Assembly (NCBI GenBank): GCA_009760855.2 | Contig: WPIO01000020.1 | Span: forward strand, 124,001 to 188,000 | Origin: Cristatella mucedo | Taxonomy: Eukaryota > Bryozoa > Phylactolaemata > Cristatellidae | Length of the DNA: 64,000 nt | Direction of reading: 5' to 3' | Shown here: one piece after another, positions 23,251-36,900 of the stretch | Position numbering within the stretch: the first letter of the stretch is position 1 | How the letters are laid out: every line of letters begins with the position of its first letter | The notes under the pieces: model-generated | Seen by the model: only the letters and a program-made list of their open reading frames with translations | Told to the model about the DNA's origin: nothing | Database searches by the model: none | Program-made: the position numbers and the translations under genes

Positions 23251-24024
23251 AGAAAAACCAAAATGGGAGACTGGGAACACGAAGAATGATAGAAAGGTTT
23301 GAAATGTGACCAGGGGAATGATAGAAAGGTTTAAAATGTGACCAGGGTGTTCCTTGTGTGAGCAAGACACAGCATTGCACCAGAAGTCACAGGGTTTGTG
23401 TCTCTGTAGGAATCAAATGTTCGACTGACAATAAAAACGAAAGACTTGTGGTGGTGGTGCACATCATGTGGTACACCTTTTCTGCTGCCATATCTGCCTC
23501 TGCCATGTATACAAGTTATAAAAAGGAAGACGACAAATAAGTCCATGTGCATCAGTCTTAGGCAATTACGTACAACATGCATGGCGAACACATTCCCATA
23601 AGAATCGAACACACAACAAAAAGTAAAGCCGGGGGACCACCAATCATTGAGCATAAAACTAATTTCAAAGCTAGCAGGCCACTAGTGAATAATTGCAGCT
23701 GACAGCTCAAATGCACGCATCCTCTGAGTTCCACACTCAAAGGAGTGTCGTTTTTGACATGCTGCAAGACAACTGCAGACAACAAGGCTGCACGTGCATG
23801 CTTTGTCAGCAGTAACAGCAAGCTCCGAACATCAATCAGGGGCCACGAGCTTGAGTATGAGCCCTCGGCAATAACCAGCTCCAACGTTGCCAGACAAATA
23901 CCTGTTGCAGCCAAGCTGGACATCGGCGAGTTGAAGAAAGAAGTGCGTGCCCAGGTCGGAAAGCGCTGCAGCCCTGTGGTCTTGCAGGGTGAGCGACTAG
24001 AAAGTGCAACAATGGCACCACGAG

Positions 24025-24025
<1 letters not shown>

Positions 24026-24064
<39 letters not shown>
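24026..24064. repeat. (ATC)n microsatellite
   Basis: Thirteen trinucleotide units. The poly-Ser and poly-Asp open frames across it have no other support. Confidence 0.95.
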
Positions 24065-24461
24065 GGAGCACCTTGCGCAATCGGAACACCTCACGCGCTT
24101 AATCACTGCATGCACATGCCCAGCAGCGGTGCTGCCAGCAAGCATTGCTACGCTGGCTGGCACAGCAGAGCTGAGCTGCTTCCGTAGAGAGCTCCGTTGG
24201 GCTCATCGGGTGGCTGGCGGGAAGGCGGCTCTCTCAGCCTGTCACCTACTTGTCAGGATACTATGCCGAACTTGAGCACTAAGCTATACCCTGTTATACT
24301 TGAGCTATACCTGGCTGACACGGGAACAGGAGAGCTGACCGAAAGCAATGCGGTGCAGATTATTACAGTAAACAGCTCTGGAAAAAGTAAGCTCAAACGC
24401 CCGAGTGATAAGGGTGAGCTTACACCACAGCGAGCTAAAAAATAGAAAAAAATATAATACA

Positions 24462-24598
24462 TTTGTATAGCGCCCCAATAGAACTTAATCTCTATTCAGG
24501 TGCTTCACGTATGCCTTGGGGCTCGACCCCACGACCTCGGCCACACCTTGATGGGGGCGAGCACCTTAACCACTAGACCAACCGAGCTCAGCACTACA
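24462..24598 (-). repeat. SINE A copy
   Basis: Tail complement CGCCCCAATAGAACTTAATC, B-box complement GGGCTCGACCCC, head with CTAGACCAACCGAGCTCAGC. Confidence 0.83.
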
Positions 24599-24599
24599 G

Positions 24600-25670
24600 A
24601 AATCGCCTTGACCTTCAAGGTCAGTCACGGCTTGGCTCCATGCCACACCTAGATGAAATTGCATGGGACGTTAGCCAGCCCGTGACTGCAGGCACTCCAG
24701 CTGCATAAATTGGCTATCCCTTGTTTCTGCTCAAAAGGCTCATATGCAAGGTGACACTTTTGACATGCAGTGCAGATTTAAATAATGTATGTGGTGCGTT
24801 ACGGCATTCCAAGTCAGTAGGGTGCCACTGACTGAGATCGATCCTTTTCTTTACTTAAAAATATTGACAACCTGGGCAGGTCAGCAGTCGACTGCAGTGA
24901 GGTAGCAATCAATCTGCAGATTCAAAATGACATGGTGAATTTCAACAATACAGACCTCAGACATGGATACGATCTCACAAAAGGCTATTTGTAAATTTCA
25001 CTGTCTTATCCTTAACAAAGAATTTGGTAAAGAGTGAAGGGGGTGCAGGGGCTCTCTTTCATTTCACAGTTGCTGCATGACCTGCTCTGTGAGAGCCATC
25101 TGGCCATACTAATTTTGAATAACAAGGTCACAACACAAAAATCTTCATACAGTGTGCAGCACTTAGCAAAGAACTGCTGCTACAAGGTATGACCTGCCAA
25201 AGGTGCTTGCAATCAATGAATATTCTTCGGTCTAGTAATTCTATGATGACATATGTGAGTGCATCAAGCTTATTGTTGGATTGCTCTGGGTTGTGGCAGC
25301 TGACCAGCAGGTGATGCTTGCCTTTAGTAGTACACCAATTAAGTACATGGAGCTTTCCGAGTAGGGCAACATTTTCCGAGGAGTTAATAATTGGAGACTA
25401 AATATTCTCTTGAGCTAAGACTTCAGCCCAATCCAGGCCCATTCTGTAAGTACTGTATAGCCAGTTAAAATATATTATAAACACCCAGAGCAATATTATG
25501 CACAACCCTTTTTTGCAAAAAAAGACAACATTTGTTCACTGTCTGTGTGGACAAGAGAAAAGCGTTTCTCACTTATGCATGCTCCAGCGGTTGCAGTGGT
25601 GGTGCTCTGTAAACGCTTTTTTGAGGCACACGAAAGTGAACATGGGTTCATCCTTGGTGAGCCGTGATGT
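24600..25670. other. UBA1 intron, nothing recognised
   Basis: Low-GC intronic sequence with only short open frames and no recognisable repeat family. Confidence 0.5.
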
Positions 25671-25671
25671 G

Positions 25672-25862
25672 ATGGCACACTAGGTAAGGCGGTATACTAG
25701 GTAAGGCTTTCATGACCCAGGTCCCGAGGTCGTGGGTTCGATTCATGTGGTTGGCGATCCTTTATCACCACTGCAAGCAGTGGCGATAGCCATCAAGGCT
25801 CTTCTGTCGCTATGCAAAAAGAGGCTGTTTAAGCAGCTAGGATTTTTTTATTTATCTCATCC
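25672..25862 (+). repeat. SINE B copy, good example
   Basis: Contains a B-box-like GAGGTCGTGGGTTCGATTC, then GGCGATCCTTTATCACCACT, GCAAGCAGTGGCGATAGCCA and the end AGGCTGTTTAAGCAGCTAG. The 5' part holds a short duplicated ACTAGGTAAGGC unit. Confidence 0.8.
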
Positions 25863-26299
25863 GTTTAATTAGCAGTGGCTACCCCACAGACAATCAACTT
25901 TTTCAACTCCCTCGACACATTCTTTCAAGATCAAAGGCCTGCCATTGAGGATCTAGTGAGGTTACAGCACACTTTTCAAGTCTGGTTGGTTCATATACAC
26001 TGCAGGGAATGACTGCTGAAGACTACAGAAGCTGACTTACCGGCTTGCTATTTGCCAACTGTACTCACCCAGGATGCCAGTACTAGCAAGAGAGGTGTAG
26101 ATTCACTAGGGTAATCAGGGGGGGCACAAACCCAGACTGAAGCTGTAAAGGTAAGCCACTCCCCCTAGCTGCCCCCGACGAGATTGCAAAAAATGTTCAG
26201 CGAAGAGCTGAGAAACATGCACGCACAGACACACACGCTCAAGCTAACTAGTTAGCTTCCTTCCCAAGATGCCAAACAGTGGCCAAGCCCTGTTAGACC

Positions 26300-26412
26300 A
26301 ATCCTCGGGGCCGACCAATTCTTTGTTGTCCAATGCAAGAGGAGTGATAGCGGCTACTGCTCTTCTTCTGAAATATAAATGAGGCTGTGCAATCAGCTAA
26401 CCTTTAATTTAA
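26300..26412 (+). repeat. SINE B partial copy
   Basis: Shares GACCAATTCTTTGTTGTCCA (position like GCGATTCTTTATTGCCCA elsewhere) and the tail AAATATAAATGAGGCTGTGC. Confidence 0.6.
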
Positions 26413-26904
26413 CTTTCTGGCTACTTGGGTCTGCCCAGGACAAGTGCAGACAAAAAAGCCAGCATAGACTGAAATATCAAACGAAAGACGACACCAAATT
26501 TATCTGCAGCACAGTGATCGAAATGGATTTCTTCGTGCTAACATGTGGATAGATGGATGGGTTATACACATGATGCTACCGACTGCCGACAGGTAGTCAC
26601 AGCACTCACAAGCGCCTTTCGAAAAGTGTGTGCGTTCCAGCATTGTAAGGCAGTGACTTGCATCCTCATAAAAAAGTACGCAGAGTGTGAAGCATTACTT
26701 TTTCGAGCTATACTAGTGCTCTGTTCTTCACATTTCCAGGGTGCAGCAAGGAAACTGCCACGTGAGACCTTTAACAACCACAAAGACACTAGTGAAAGGT
26801 ATAAGACGGCGGTCAGACGGCTAAACCTTCATTTCCACCTTCTACAGGCTTCGGTCTTTGCATTGCATGCAGCCGGACGTCAAAGGACTACTGCAGGTTT
26901 TAAT

Positions 26905-26995
26905 TAGAATAGTAATAATACATTCGTATGACGCCCTACGAGAACTTTTTGCCACAGTCAGAGAACTCTTTCAAGGCACTTTACATATGCTTTAA
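26905..26995 (-). repeat. LINE I/SINE A type 3' tail fragment
   Basis: Starts with AGTAATAATACATTCGTATG and contains the AGAACT...AAGGCACTTTACATATGC complement of the shared tail. Confidence 0.6.
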
Positions 26996-28122
26996 ATGGA
27001 GGGTATTCTTATAATCCCCAATGATTCAGTCATTGCAATGCATGAAGAACGGAAGTTGAAGAACTAAGGCAAGTTTTGATACCCTCCAGGGCCTCATCTC
27101 CTTTCTTTCTAACATTGCATATATACCGAAAGAGTTCAGCACCTTGACACGGCACGAGAACTCGTGTCTTTGGATAGATATAGTTCCTGGGAAGAGAAAT
27201 TCCTGTAATGGCATCCAGAAGAGCTCTCGGTCTAAGATCGCATCTCCCGGATCCTTACTTGTGCCGACTTCACCACGAGCAAACACCGCGTGGCTCGTGA
27301 GCACAATTACCCGAGGCAGAAATGCACCTGGACGGTGAAACTTCTTGGGAAATGAACATGTATGTGAAGTCGCAGTCGCAGCAGAACCAGCCCTATGCAG
27401 CAGCATGCAGGATCAAACTAGAACATGTGGCCATGATTGAAACAACCCTTCTAGCCCAGTGCTCATTATCAGAGCAACAGGAGAACAAATTAGCCCAGCG
27501 GAAAATCAAGTCAATTACAGCATTCATTACACAAAGGCAACCAATGGCACCAGCCAAGACCACGGTCAACTCAGGCTAACACTAAAAACCGAGGCACGTT
27601 GCCGACAAGGCATGTCACCTGCAGCCACAGCTGTGAACAAACCGTAATAATGAACGCTAGACGGTTGGACGTTGGAGGCAGACACCATCCTCTCGGTGAC
27701 TGCATGCCATTTTCCAATTCACACACAAGCAGAACGATACACACACAAGCATAACGGACGAGAGAGTGCAGCCGCTTGGGTCTGCAGCCGCTTTCAACAG
27801 CTCGCATCGAGTACAGCACAGCTTTTCAAATCGCTCTACCGAGCCACTTTTTTCTGCACGGCTACTGCCAAACAGCACAATGCAACAGCAGACTAGCAAC
27901 TGAGACCGACAAGGACATGCTCGTGCAAGTATCCGGTTAACTAAGCACCTCCGAGCTCATAGAGAGATGGGGAGTGAAGCAGCAACTGGGCTGCGCCGCC
28001 AGTCAGTGAGCTTGGCGCGCAGACAGGTCAACCATGACAGCTGCCAGGTGAACTAACTGCACGCGTGAAGGGCCAAGCACAACGATGAGTGCTGAGGGAG
28101 AAAATGTCAAGCATGCAAGCAC

Positions 28123-28605
<483 letters not shown>

Positions 28606-29150
28606 TGTCATCTCAGTCAAGTCGAGATATAATCTGAATTTGCAGGCATACAATTGCATATCGTCTGGCCTCCCACAGGACATCGGTCACTACAGCTCCA
28701 TTCCATGCAGATTTGCCTTTCCGCCATGCGCCAACTAACAAGCTTTTGTTCGTCGGCATTGGCAAGCGAATAGCGATCAATAGTTGCATAAGTGGATAGT
28801 CCTCGCGGCTCAAGAGAGCGCTGCATGCATGTCTGGATCCCGCTTTAAATGGAGCCTGAGCCAAGCAGCAGCCATCGGAAGGAAGTACGCAGACAGCTTA
28901 ATGTCAGTCAGGGCAGCAACAGCGCCAGCTTCTGCCGGTAACATAGAATCCAGGGCGGCAGTGCACAGCAGAGCCCCGGAAGACCAAGAAGCAAGGTCAC
29001 GCACGTAGGCCAAATGACAAGCATGAGGCTTTTGGCAGTCACAGAATGACAATGGCCGAGCTCAATGACAAAGACTGGAATAGAGCAACGAACAAGAGAA
29101 GGGTGACCGCCTGCAGCTTAATCATCTGCAGTCGTGCATCGCTTACTTAC

Positions 29151-29179
29151 CCTGACGCCAGCCAGGATAATGTTCTTGG
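29151..29179 (-). CDS. UBA1: UBA1-like E1, 29-bp microexon
   Basis: This very short exon encodes (A)KNIILAGVR, the helix following the glycine-rich loop of the first E1 adenylation domain (family form AKNIILGGVK). It is bounded by acceptor ctgtcattttag and donor TCAGG/gtaagtaag, the latter nearly perfect. It enters in phase 1, matching the upstream exon, and leaves in phase 0. It was found only by splicing logic and is far below usual ORF length limits. The next exon should carry the segment ending VTLHD, and I could not place it. The call rests on ten matching residues plus two strong splice sites in the correct phase. Confidence 0.82.
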
Positions 29180-29267
29180 CTAAAATGACAGGCAGAGGAT
29201 ACAGCTGACACATTATCGGCGAGCTTACTCAAAACCTTGCGAACAGCCTCGAAGCAGTCCAGCAACC

Positions 29268-29346
29268 TAATAGTAATAATAATGCATCGATTGTATAGCC
29301 CATTAGGAGAGCTTAATCTCGAGCCAAGCGTTTTACAATTCGCTTC
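29268..29346 (-). repeat. LINE I/SINE A type 3' tail fragment
   Basis: Minus-strand tail: AATAATAATGCATCGATTGT, GCCCATTAGGAGAGCTTAAT and CAAGCGTTTTACAATTCGC are degenerate versions of the family end. Confidence 0.6.
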
Positions 29347-31083
29347 ACAACTATGTTCGACATGCCAATTATCAAGCAAGCAATAGCAAGCATCATGTGC
29401 AGGCCAGCAGGATAAAGCTAACTTTAAGCCACTCATGCCCACCGGTTAGTAAGATCTCGGGAAGTGTGCAAGGTGGAATGCTTCCTGCAGCTTTACTTTC
29501 CTCGGACAGGAGACCCGCCGACCGATTATAAGCACGCTGCAACTTTGCCTCACAGCTTTACCTTACAGCTTTGCCTCACGGCACCCTGCGCCTAGCTTTC
29601 CTTTTCCTACCTCTAAGCACTGCATCAACCGTAAGAGCACACCGATACGTAACCGATACTGTAACAGTCAACGCTAACCCACAAATGCACCATCCAGGGA
29701 CATAAACAGAACTGTTGATATCTCGTTCTAGATAGCTGTGTCAGCTACTGCAGAAGCCCTTGGGTCTAGATAGAATCATTTTTACATTGCAACAGCATCC
29801 CATCGCATGGGCTACTGACCCTTAGACTCCGATCTGTTTAAGTAGTGGTGGCCATTTCGTATCAAAACGTAAAGACCAGGGCCTCACGGAGGGTATACTA
29901 CCAACTGCTGGCAATGGGGGAGAGAGGGGTAAGACACAGGAGTGGGGTAGGATAACACTATGACTCTGCGGTGAGCTGCTCCAGACCTACTGCCTAACCT
30001 ACGTGTAGCTTGAGGAGCAGGGTGGATGAGTAGAAGACAATGCTTATAACGAGTCGGGATGCTGTTCCAGGGTGCAATGGGCACAAAGATGCCCATTGAC
30101 ATGCTATAGACTAAGCTCAAAATGAGACAGCTATTGTGCTACCACTGATTGGCAAAGGCCCATTGTTCTGGCTCCACTTACAGCACTCATTTGTAAATCG
30201 CCTTTGCAATTACCAGCTGCCCGACTTAGGTGAGGTCATCCACAGATGAACAGGTAAACGAGTCATGCCCGATATCGACAGACTTAAGAAAAGAATCTGA
30301 AAGAAGTCTCAAGGGCCCAAACATCTGCGCTAGATAAGGCACTTGGCACCAGAAGAAGTGGCAGCGGCAGCTATCCCTTGAACAGGCCAGGTGGCAGCCA
30401 CCAGGCAGAGATCCACAGAAGTTGACAGATTTTGCCCTCTCTCACTTACTGCATGAAAAGTCTATTTAGCTTATTTTTTGAAAAATCCAGGAAGGTGACA
30501 CTCACGGAAAATGGCACAGGGGGGTGGAGTTGCATCTCGGGGCCTGAGGATACAAGCTAACACCTCATGCACAATGAGGGGGTCTTAGCATCAACACATC
30601 CTTGGAGACAAACATGTCGAGTCTTCGCCTAAGCAGCTTACGACCCGAAGAATATCCGTGAGCATCGAGTGAGGCGGCATTTGAATCGACCAAGAGCAGC
30701 AACAGTGAAATCCCGTGCCCAGGGCAGACTCGACGTCACTCGAAGGCATACCCGACGTGTAATGATCTCGTGCTGGCTACAGGATCGCATGGATCATAGT
30801 AGCGCTCTTAAATACCCCTTGCCCTACTCAGCAGCAGCGGTCCCTTTGTATTTGGACTGCTCTTTAGGTGTTGACCGTGAAGTCGGCACTGAGAGGCGAC
30901 CCAGCCGAGTGCATAGCAACGGCTGCAGCACTTGGCCACCAAGGATATGAGCACAGGTTCGTGATGGCAGAGGTAGTACCACGGCGCTGCTGCTGCTGCT
31001 TCTGCTGCTGCTGATCTTACCCGATCATATTGGCTGCTTAGGAAAAGCAGCCTGCAAACACATTAGCTAAGCAGATAACTTAC
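29347..31083. other. UBA1 intron, no gene recognised
   Basis: Intron between the microexon and the nucleotide-loop exon. It contains a CTG-rich run near 30987-31012. A weak resemblance at 29884-30120 to the LINE C-terminal block is not enough for a call. Confidence 0.5.
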
Positions 31084-31178
31084 CGATCTCGACACCAAGA
31101 CCGCCGGCTCCCACCACGAGCACGCTCGAACTGGCCATGCTGCGCATGGCGGCATCGCCAAGTACGTAGCGCTGACGG
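31084..31178 (-). CDS. UBA1: UBA1-like E1, second coding exon (nucleotide-binding loop)
   Basis: The 95-bp exon encodes 31 full codons plus split codons at both ends. It begins RQRYVLGDAAMRSM and continues SSVLVVGAGGLGVEI. The GAGGLG segment is the glycine-rich loop of the Rossmann-like fold in the first (ThiF-type) half of E1. Acceptor ctacgttccag and donor ATCG/gtaagtt fit the consensus. The exon leaves phase 1, and the G it leaves completes Ala (G|CC) at the start of the 29-bp exon at 29179, giving GVEIAKNIILAGV, the expected E1 continuation. The intron to the previous exon is 10.4 kb and holds a decayed Tc1 transposon, LINEs and SINEs. Overlapping longer open frames on this strand are shadows. 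Confidence 0.9.
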
Positions 31179-33970
31179 CTGGAACGTAGAGAGAAACAGA
31201 ACTAACTGAGGATGACAAGCTGAAAGGCTAGTACTAGCAGCCACGCCCATGATCACACTATCCACATTTATCTGTCCCTTGCCCTTGCACACATATGCAG
31301 CAGCACAGCCCACTGTAGCAGCACAGCGGCAATCCCAAAGCACCAGTGAGCTTCCTTGCCCAAGCTAACGAGTGGTACTAAGTTTAAAAATTTGTGATAA
31401 ACATCCAGACATCGTACATAAGTGCAAATTTCTGTTTAAGCATAAAATCCCTAAAAAACCTTCGGATGGAGCAAAGCACGGAAAGACTATTGATAAGGCT
31501 AAAGTCGGTACAAAAATGGCGACATAGTGGTTAACTAAAGTCAAAAGATCAACCAAACAATGTCAGCTTTTGCCTAAAAAAAAGAATGCTGCCGATGTCA
31601 TGATCCCTACCTATCAAGGCAATGGATGTGTTCCTGAGTAATGTTGGCAGCCTTTGCAAACTAAAAATTTGGAACATGTACAGACACGCACACTTTGCAT
31701 GATGCTAAGAGTCAGCATGTCACACTCAAAACTAGCCCTTCCTGCTATCAGCTTCAGCAGTGCTAAGACTTCGAGCTTGACACGGTCGAAGCTGCAACAG
31801 TCTTAGTTGCTCTAAAGCTTCTACTGATTGGCTAAGTCTACAATTATCATGGAGAGTCTACTAGAAGAATTAAACAATAACAATGAAAGGGCAGCAATTT
31901 GCCACACTCCAACATTGCAAAGGACTCTCGTTCTATCGCCTTCAGCCCTGAATGTTTGAGCCAGAGAGAACCAGCAGCGATTGATTGACCATCGGCTACA
32001 GACCATATTGCAAGCAGCAATCTTTCGTGCTGCAGATCCATCATAAAGACAAAAGCTTTCGTGCTGCAGATCCACCATAAAGACAAAAGCATCCAACATC
32101 TGACAAAAAGCTGTGTGCCTTCACTGCCTGCTCCTATCAAAAGCTATCTAATCAATTTCGTCGAAGCTCTTGGCTGCATAATTGACCCAGTATGGGTAAG
32201 CATCTGCTCAGCAGGTAAGTACAGCTCATTGCGGTCACACACCGACGACGAGAGGCGGCTGCAGGGAGTCAAGTTTGGCTTGCGACTTAGCTGTCACTGC
32301 AGGCAGCAATACAACCTGTACACAGCAGCAACCAACCGCTAGGGCAAAAAATATAAAGGTGGCAAAAATTAAAAAAAAAATAAAATAGATAACTTGGGGT
32401 GTGCCAACTCGATGAAAGCTTTTGACAACTACACAAAAGCTCAAATATACTGCCAGCTACCGGGAAAGTATCTGGTGTTGACACTTGCTAGGGCCAGACA
32501 GGCGACACATCTAAACTTTCGGACTAGCCAAAGGCTCAATCTGTGAGAGCTCATTTCTGCAAAGATGGAATAAGCAGAACGAGCATAGCTATTTCTGGTA
32601 TTGATATTATGCACACACGCATTTGTTGCAGACTGAAACGAATACTTTCGACATACAAAACATAGGGCTGGAAACATGACTGACTAGAAAAAAGGTAGGC
32701 AATGTGAAAGTGCACCGATTGGACATGCTCAGTGGCATGCAATCGCTTCGGATGTGAATCGTGGGCAAGCAATGGTAGGCCTATTTTCAGCCAAACCAGA
32801 GAAGCCGATGCAATTTCCTTTTTGGGCAAAAATGGGAGTCAGGATGGCTGATGCAAAGTGTGATGGCACACCACACGCTAGCCGCTAATTGGACAGCTGC
32901 TCACGGGAAGCCGAATCTTGCTTTAGTACATCAGTATTGCCCCGCCCAGGCCCCGCCTCCACCCCCCCCCCGACCAATTTATTAAGTCTACTGATATAAT
33001 GCCAGCTAGCAGCCATTGCTGCAATTGAACACACCAGCCGAACCAATGTGAGCCAGCGCATCAAGTCTGCCATACAACTACTAGCAATCCAGCATTAGGT
33101 CCACGAAATAAACATCCACACTTCTAAGGTGCTGCCGTGCTCCAGGTGACTTCAGTCGGAAAATAGACAGGGCTGGAAGAAAGTCTAGATCCTAAAGCAT
33201 TGCAGGCGACTCTTGCCGACTGTGAGCACTAGGCCGAGACCCTACGAGGGCTCAGACTGCCTAAGCAGCTGCAGGCTCTTGAGTGGTGAACGGGCAGCCG
33301 ATGACTCGGCAGATGACTCAAGAGTCCTGCCCAAATCCATGCATCTGTGGGGACATCCATCTACCACAAACTGCAGCCAGCTGTCGGGCCGGTTCAGAAG
33401 GAACAATGACTCGATAGTGCAAAAACAACATGTAAAGAATGATGCATGGAATATAAGGGCTGCCGAAGGAGTAAAAGGGAGGGGAGGGCTCGATCCCTCC
33501 CTCCGGCAGTCTGGAGTATATAGACTGGGCTTGGCCTGCGTGATTTAGAGAATAAAGTGTTTGCTGTTGGAGCCAGCAGGCTTGGTGTTCAGTCGCACTA
33601 CCCAGCCCAACGACAGGTCGTTCGGCAGGCTGTCACACCGACATACACAGTGGTTTAGTGTAAGCCTTGCTTCCTGAACGACCATTTGTGTTAACCAGCT
33701 GCCTCCTATCTGGATGCATGTGTACATTGGTCAATGACAATAATACACTGTCGTCCAGTCAAATATTTGAAAAACGCCAGTGAAAGAATCAGAGGAAACC
33801 AATGGAATAATGCAAAATGCAAACCCGAGCACCATCGGATACCAAATGTCGGTTCTTGAGGTCCGAGGCCTTCGGGGCTCAAAGAGGCAGTGGACAAGCC
33901 TATCGCGGGCCAAAGGGTTCTTTTTTACTTGACAGGGTCAACGGCGAGTGGCAGCGGTTCAAGCGTGCAT
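31179..33970. other. UBA1 large intron, first part
   Basis: No coding sequence recognised. It contains a tandem duplication of a 34-bp unit at 32023-32056 and 32057-32090 with one mismatch, and a C run near 32961. Confidence 0.55.
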
Positions 33971-33974
33971 AGAT

Positions 33975-36900
33975 ATACATTCAACCGCAAAAGTATTTGG
34001 ATTCGCTAGATTAGCTGTTTATCCTTAGGTCCGACAGGACTTGATATGGGATGCAGGTTCTGTAATCATCGGATGCCCAAGTAAGAATTCCAACGATAGT
34101 GAAGCAAATTATGGACAGCCAAAAACCTTAAAATCCTTTGAAAATTATAGTGTCGGCCACAATGGAGCGTCTAGAACAAATAATAATACATTTGACATAG
34201 CGCCCTCAGAGACCTCAATCTCTTTCTGTGCACTTTACATTTGCTGCAAAGGAAGCATGCTCGAATAGTCAGCAGAAGCATGCTGTATGAACAACAAACA
34301 CAACATGGTTAGAGGTGACATGCACAGGATCAGCATGCAAATATGGTTAGCAGCAGCATGCAGTGTCAGGACGCATAAGCACATAAAGGACGAATCGCAT
34401 GGTCCCAGTAAATGCTGTGATAAATAGATGTGTTTTAGCTGTTTTAATTAAGTCAAGTCAGGGAATGTCGTAACGGAAGTCGGGAGTGAGTTCTAGGCTT
34501 TGGGAGCATACGAACTTAATGCATGGTCTCCAAAGGATTTTAGGTTTGTACGAGGTATTGGTAAACTGTTAGATTTTGAAAAGCAGGTGGTACGATGCTT
34601 GGCCTGGTGGGGGAGTATATCTGAAAGATAAGCTGGAGCCAAAGAATGAAGTGACCTAAAAGTGAGCGACAAAACCTTGAAGTCGTTGCTTGACTGGTAG
34701 CCAGTGCATGTCGGCAAGAAGAGGTGTGATATGGCAACTGCGGTGCCCACCACAAACAAGCCTAGCTGCAGTTTTGCACCAGCTATAAGCGCCAGATTGC
34801 ACATGCCGTTAGGCCAGCAAGCAGTGAGTTACAGGAGTCGAGATAGGATGTCACAAATGAATGCATAGACCAATTTAGACGTGGTATCCCTATCTAAGCA
34901 ACCCCCAATTTTAGCAACGTTAGATGAAAGTAGGCAGACTAAACTGTGGAGCTAATGTGGCCATCTAACTAAACGTCACTTTGGAACAGGACACCGCCAT
35001 TTCGTGCAGATTCAAGAGAAGACATGCTGGCAGAATCAATTTTGAGCTTTAACCTTTCCAATTTTTGAATCACACTTGGTTTGCCCATAACTAGTAAGTT
35101 GGTTTAATCATAATTCAATTACTTGAAAGTTTGCTGCCGTTCATGTGGGGGTGTCAGGAATAATTCAGAAAGGGAGTTGAGAGAATTCGAAATGCTGGAG
35201 GGCTGGGATGGATTAAGGCAAAGGTACAGCTGAGTGTCTTCTGCAAAGAAGTGAACGCCTAGATTGCACCTGGCAATCACATTGGCTAGAGGGAGAGTAT
35301 AAACCGTGAAAAGAACAGGACCAAGCACAGAACCCTGAGGTACCCCATACTTCAGAGGTTCCTCTGACGATCTTTGTCCATTCACATCAATGGCCCTGCT
35401 GACCTGTGGGCTTCTCGGTGGAGTATAGCCCATGGTCTGATTATCGACTAATTATTTTGCCACTGTAGAATCAAGAAGAGGAGTGGCTGCTTGGTCCTTT
35501 GTTAGCCATGACAAGACAGATGTGGGTTTGGGCATGGCTGACCTGCACTGGGCTGACCTTATAGCTGAGCAATCCATTAGTTGAGTAGATAGCTGTTGCA
35601 ACAGCCCATTCATCAGCTCGTGCCAGAACCTTTAGGCTACCCACGAGCCGGAATTCTACAGCGAGCCCATTTGGTACTATTTGTGTCTTGCGAAAAGCCA
35701 GCCATCGTGCCGAAGGTGGCCGAATTCGAGTCCGGCGACTAACTTCGATACACTGCACTGCGATCCAGAAGCCATTTCCAAAATTAGCAGCCCAAAGCTG
35801 CAGTTTTGATTCCAGGTTATAGACAACAGTGATTTCATTTTACTAACAAGATTTCGTGAAATTACGGCCTCCATCGGCCGTGCAGCTGATTTGAAAACAA
35901 CAAGTGGATTGCAGTGTATGGCACTTGCTAGTGGGACCCCTGCATTGTCAAGCTTTGCGAGAGGTAAAATTGAGGCAATCTATGAGGCTGAACACTCGTG
36001 CGTTAAAATTGCTACTACTCAATCAACACCGAAGAGTAAGGTTTCGTACATTGTGAGGAATTTTGTCAAGAATGGAAGTCATGAAAGTGCTCCTCAGGCG
36101 GGTCAGCATGAAAAACGCCAAAGGAAGATCGGTATGCTTCGGTGAAAGCTTGTGCTCAAAGTCTACAAGTATATACTGAGAAGTGAGCTATCGATGATAC
36201 CGTTAAAGGGCAGGAGGTGATGAGATGAAACTAGTCTGCATTCTCGAGTTACTACAAAAAATGCATCCTCAAAGTACGTCTGTCAGCAAAAAACATGGTA
36301 AGCCGTTTATAGTGGGCTAAGGTTTGGATCCAATAGATTGCTGATGATTGGTTTAGAGTTGCATTGCTGCAAAGGAAGCAAAATCCTGCTCTTTTCGAAC
36401 TGAAAAATTAGGCATTACGTGTGCATCAGCCCATAGGCCAGCATAATAGACCCAACAAAGCCAACTCACCAATTTGGAGAAAAAAAGATGCAATGGTAAG
36501 AGGAGTACTTCAGCCAAAATGGTATCGGAGTCCTGCAGGCATCAGGAGCTAAGAGGTCTGTTTGGACCTTCAAACTACGATATGTGAGCTATCACTTCAT
36601 GGACCGGATTAGTATTTTCCAAAAGAACAACGATCCAAAACACACTAGTGCAGCATTTAAGTATTTTCTTAACAATTTATCTTTGTTATTCTCCCGTGAT
36701 GGTGGAGAACTGGCGAAGTCAGTGTCCGTACTCGAACCGAATCGAGCATTTGTAGGATTAAGTCGAAAAATGGCTACGGCAGCTGGCCAGCCATGTCAAG
36801 TCCAATGATGCGCTCCTTGGTCCACTGCACTGGAAGCTCGGAGCAGCAACCTGGCTGTGATGCAGTTGAACGGTTCCATGGCTGACCGAGTCCAGCAGGT

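Noticed and set aside
24600-25670. Search for tRNA or rRNA genes
   Set aside because: The tRNA-like A and B boxes in the window all belong to dispersed SINE copies with LINE-type tails; no cloverleaf tRNA gene was seen.
27026-27406. Minus frame with VIVLTSHAVFARGEVG as E1 exon
   Set aside because: The weak likeness is to a segment already assigned at 15388-15477, and it lies in the wrong order along the gene.
28850-28960. Possible E1 exon with LTDIKLSAYFL (minus)
   Set aside because: Recalls DLSSQFYL, but the only nearby acceptor gives the wrong phase.
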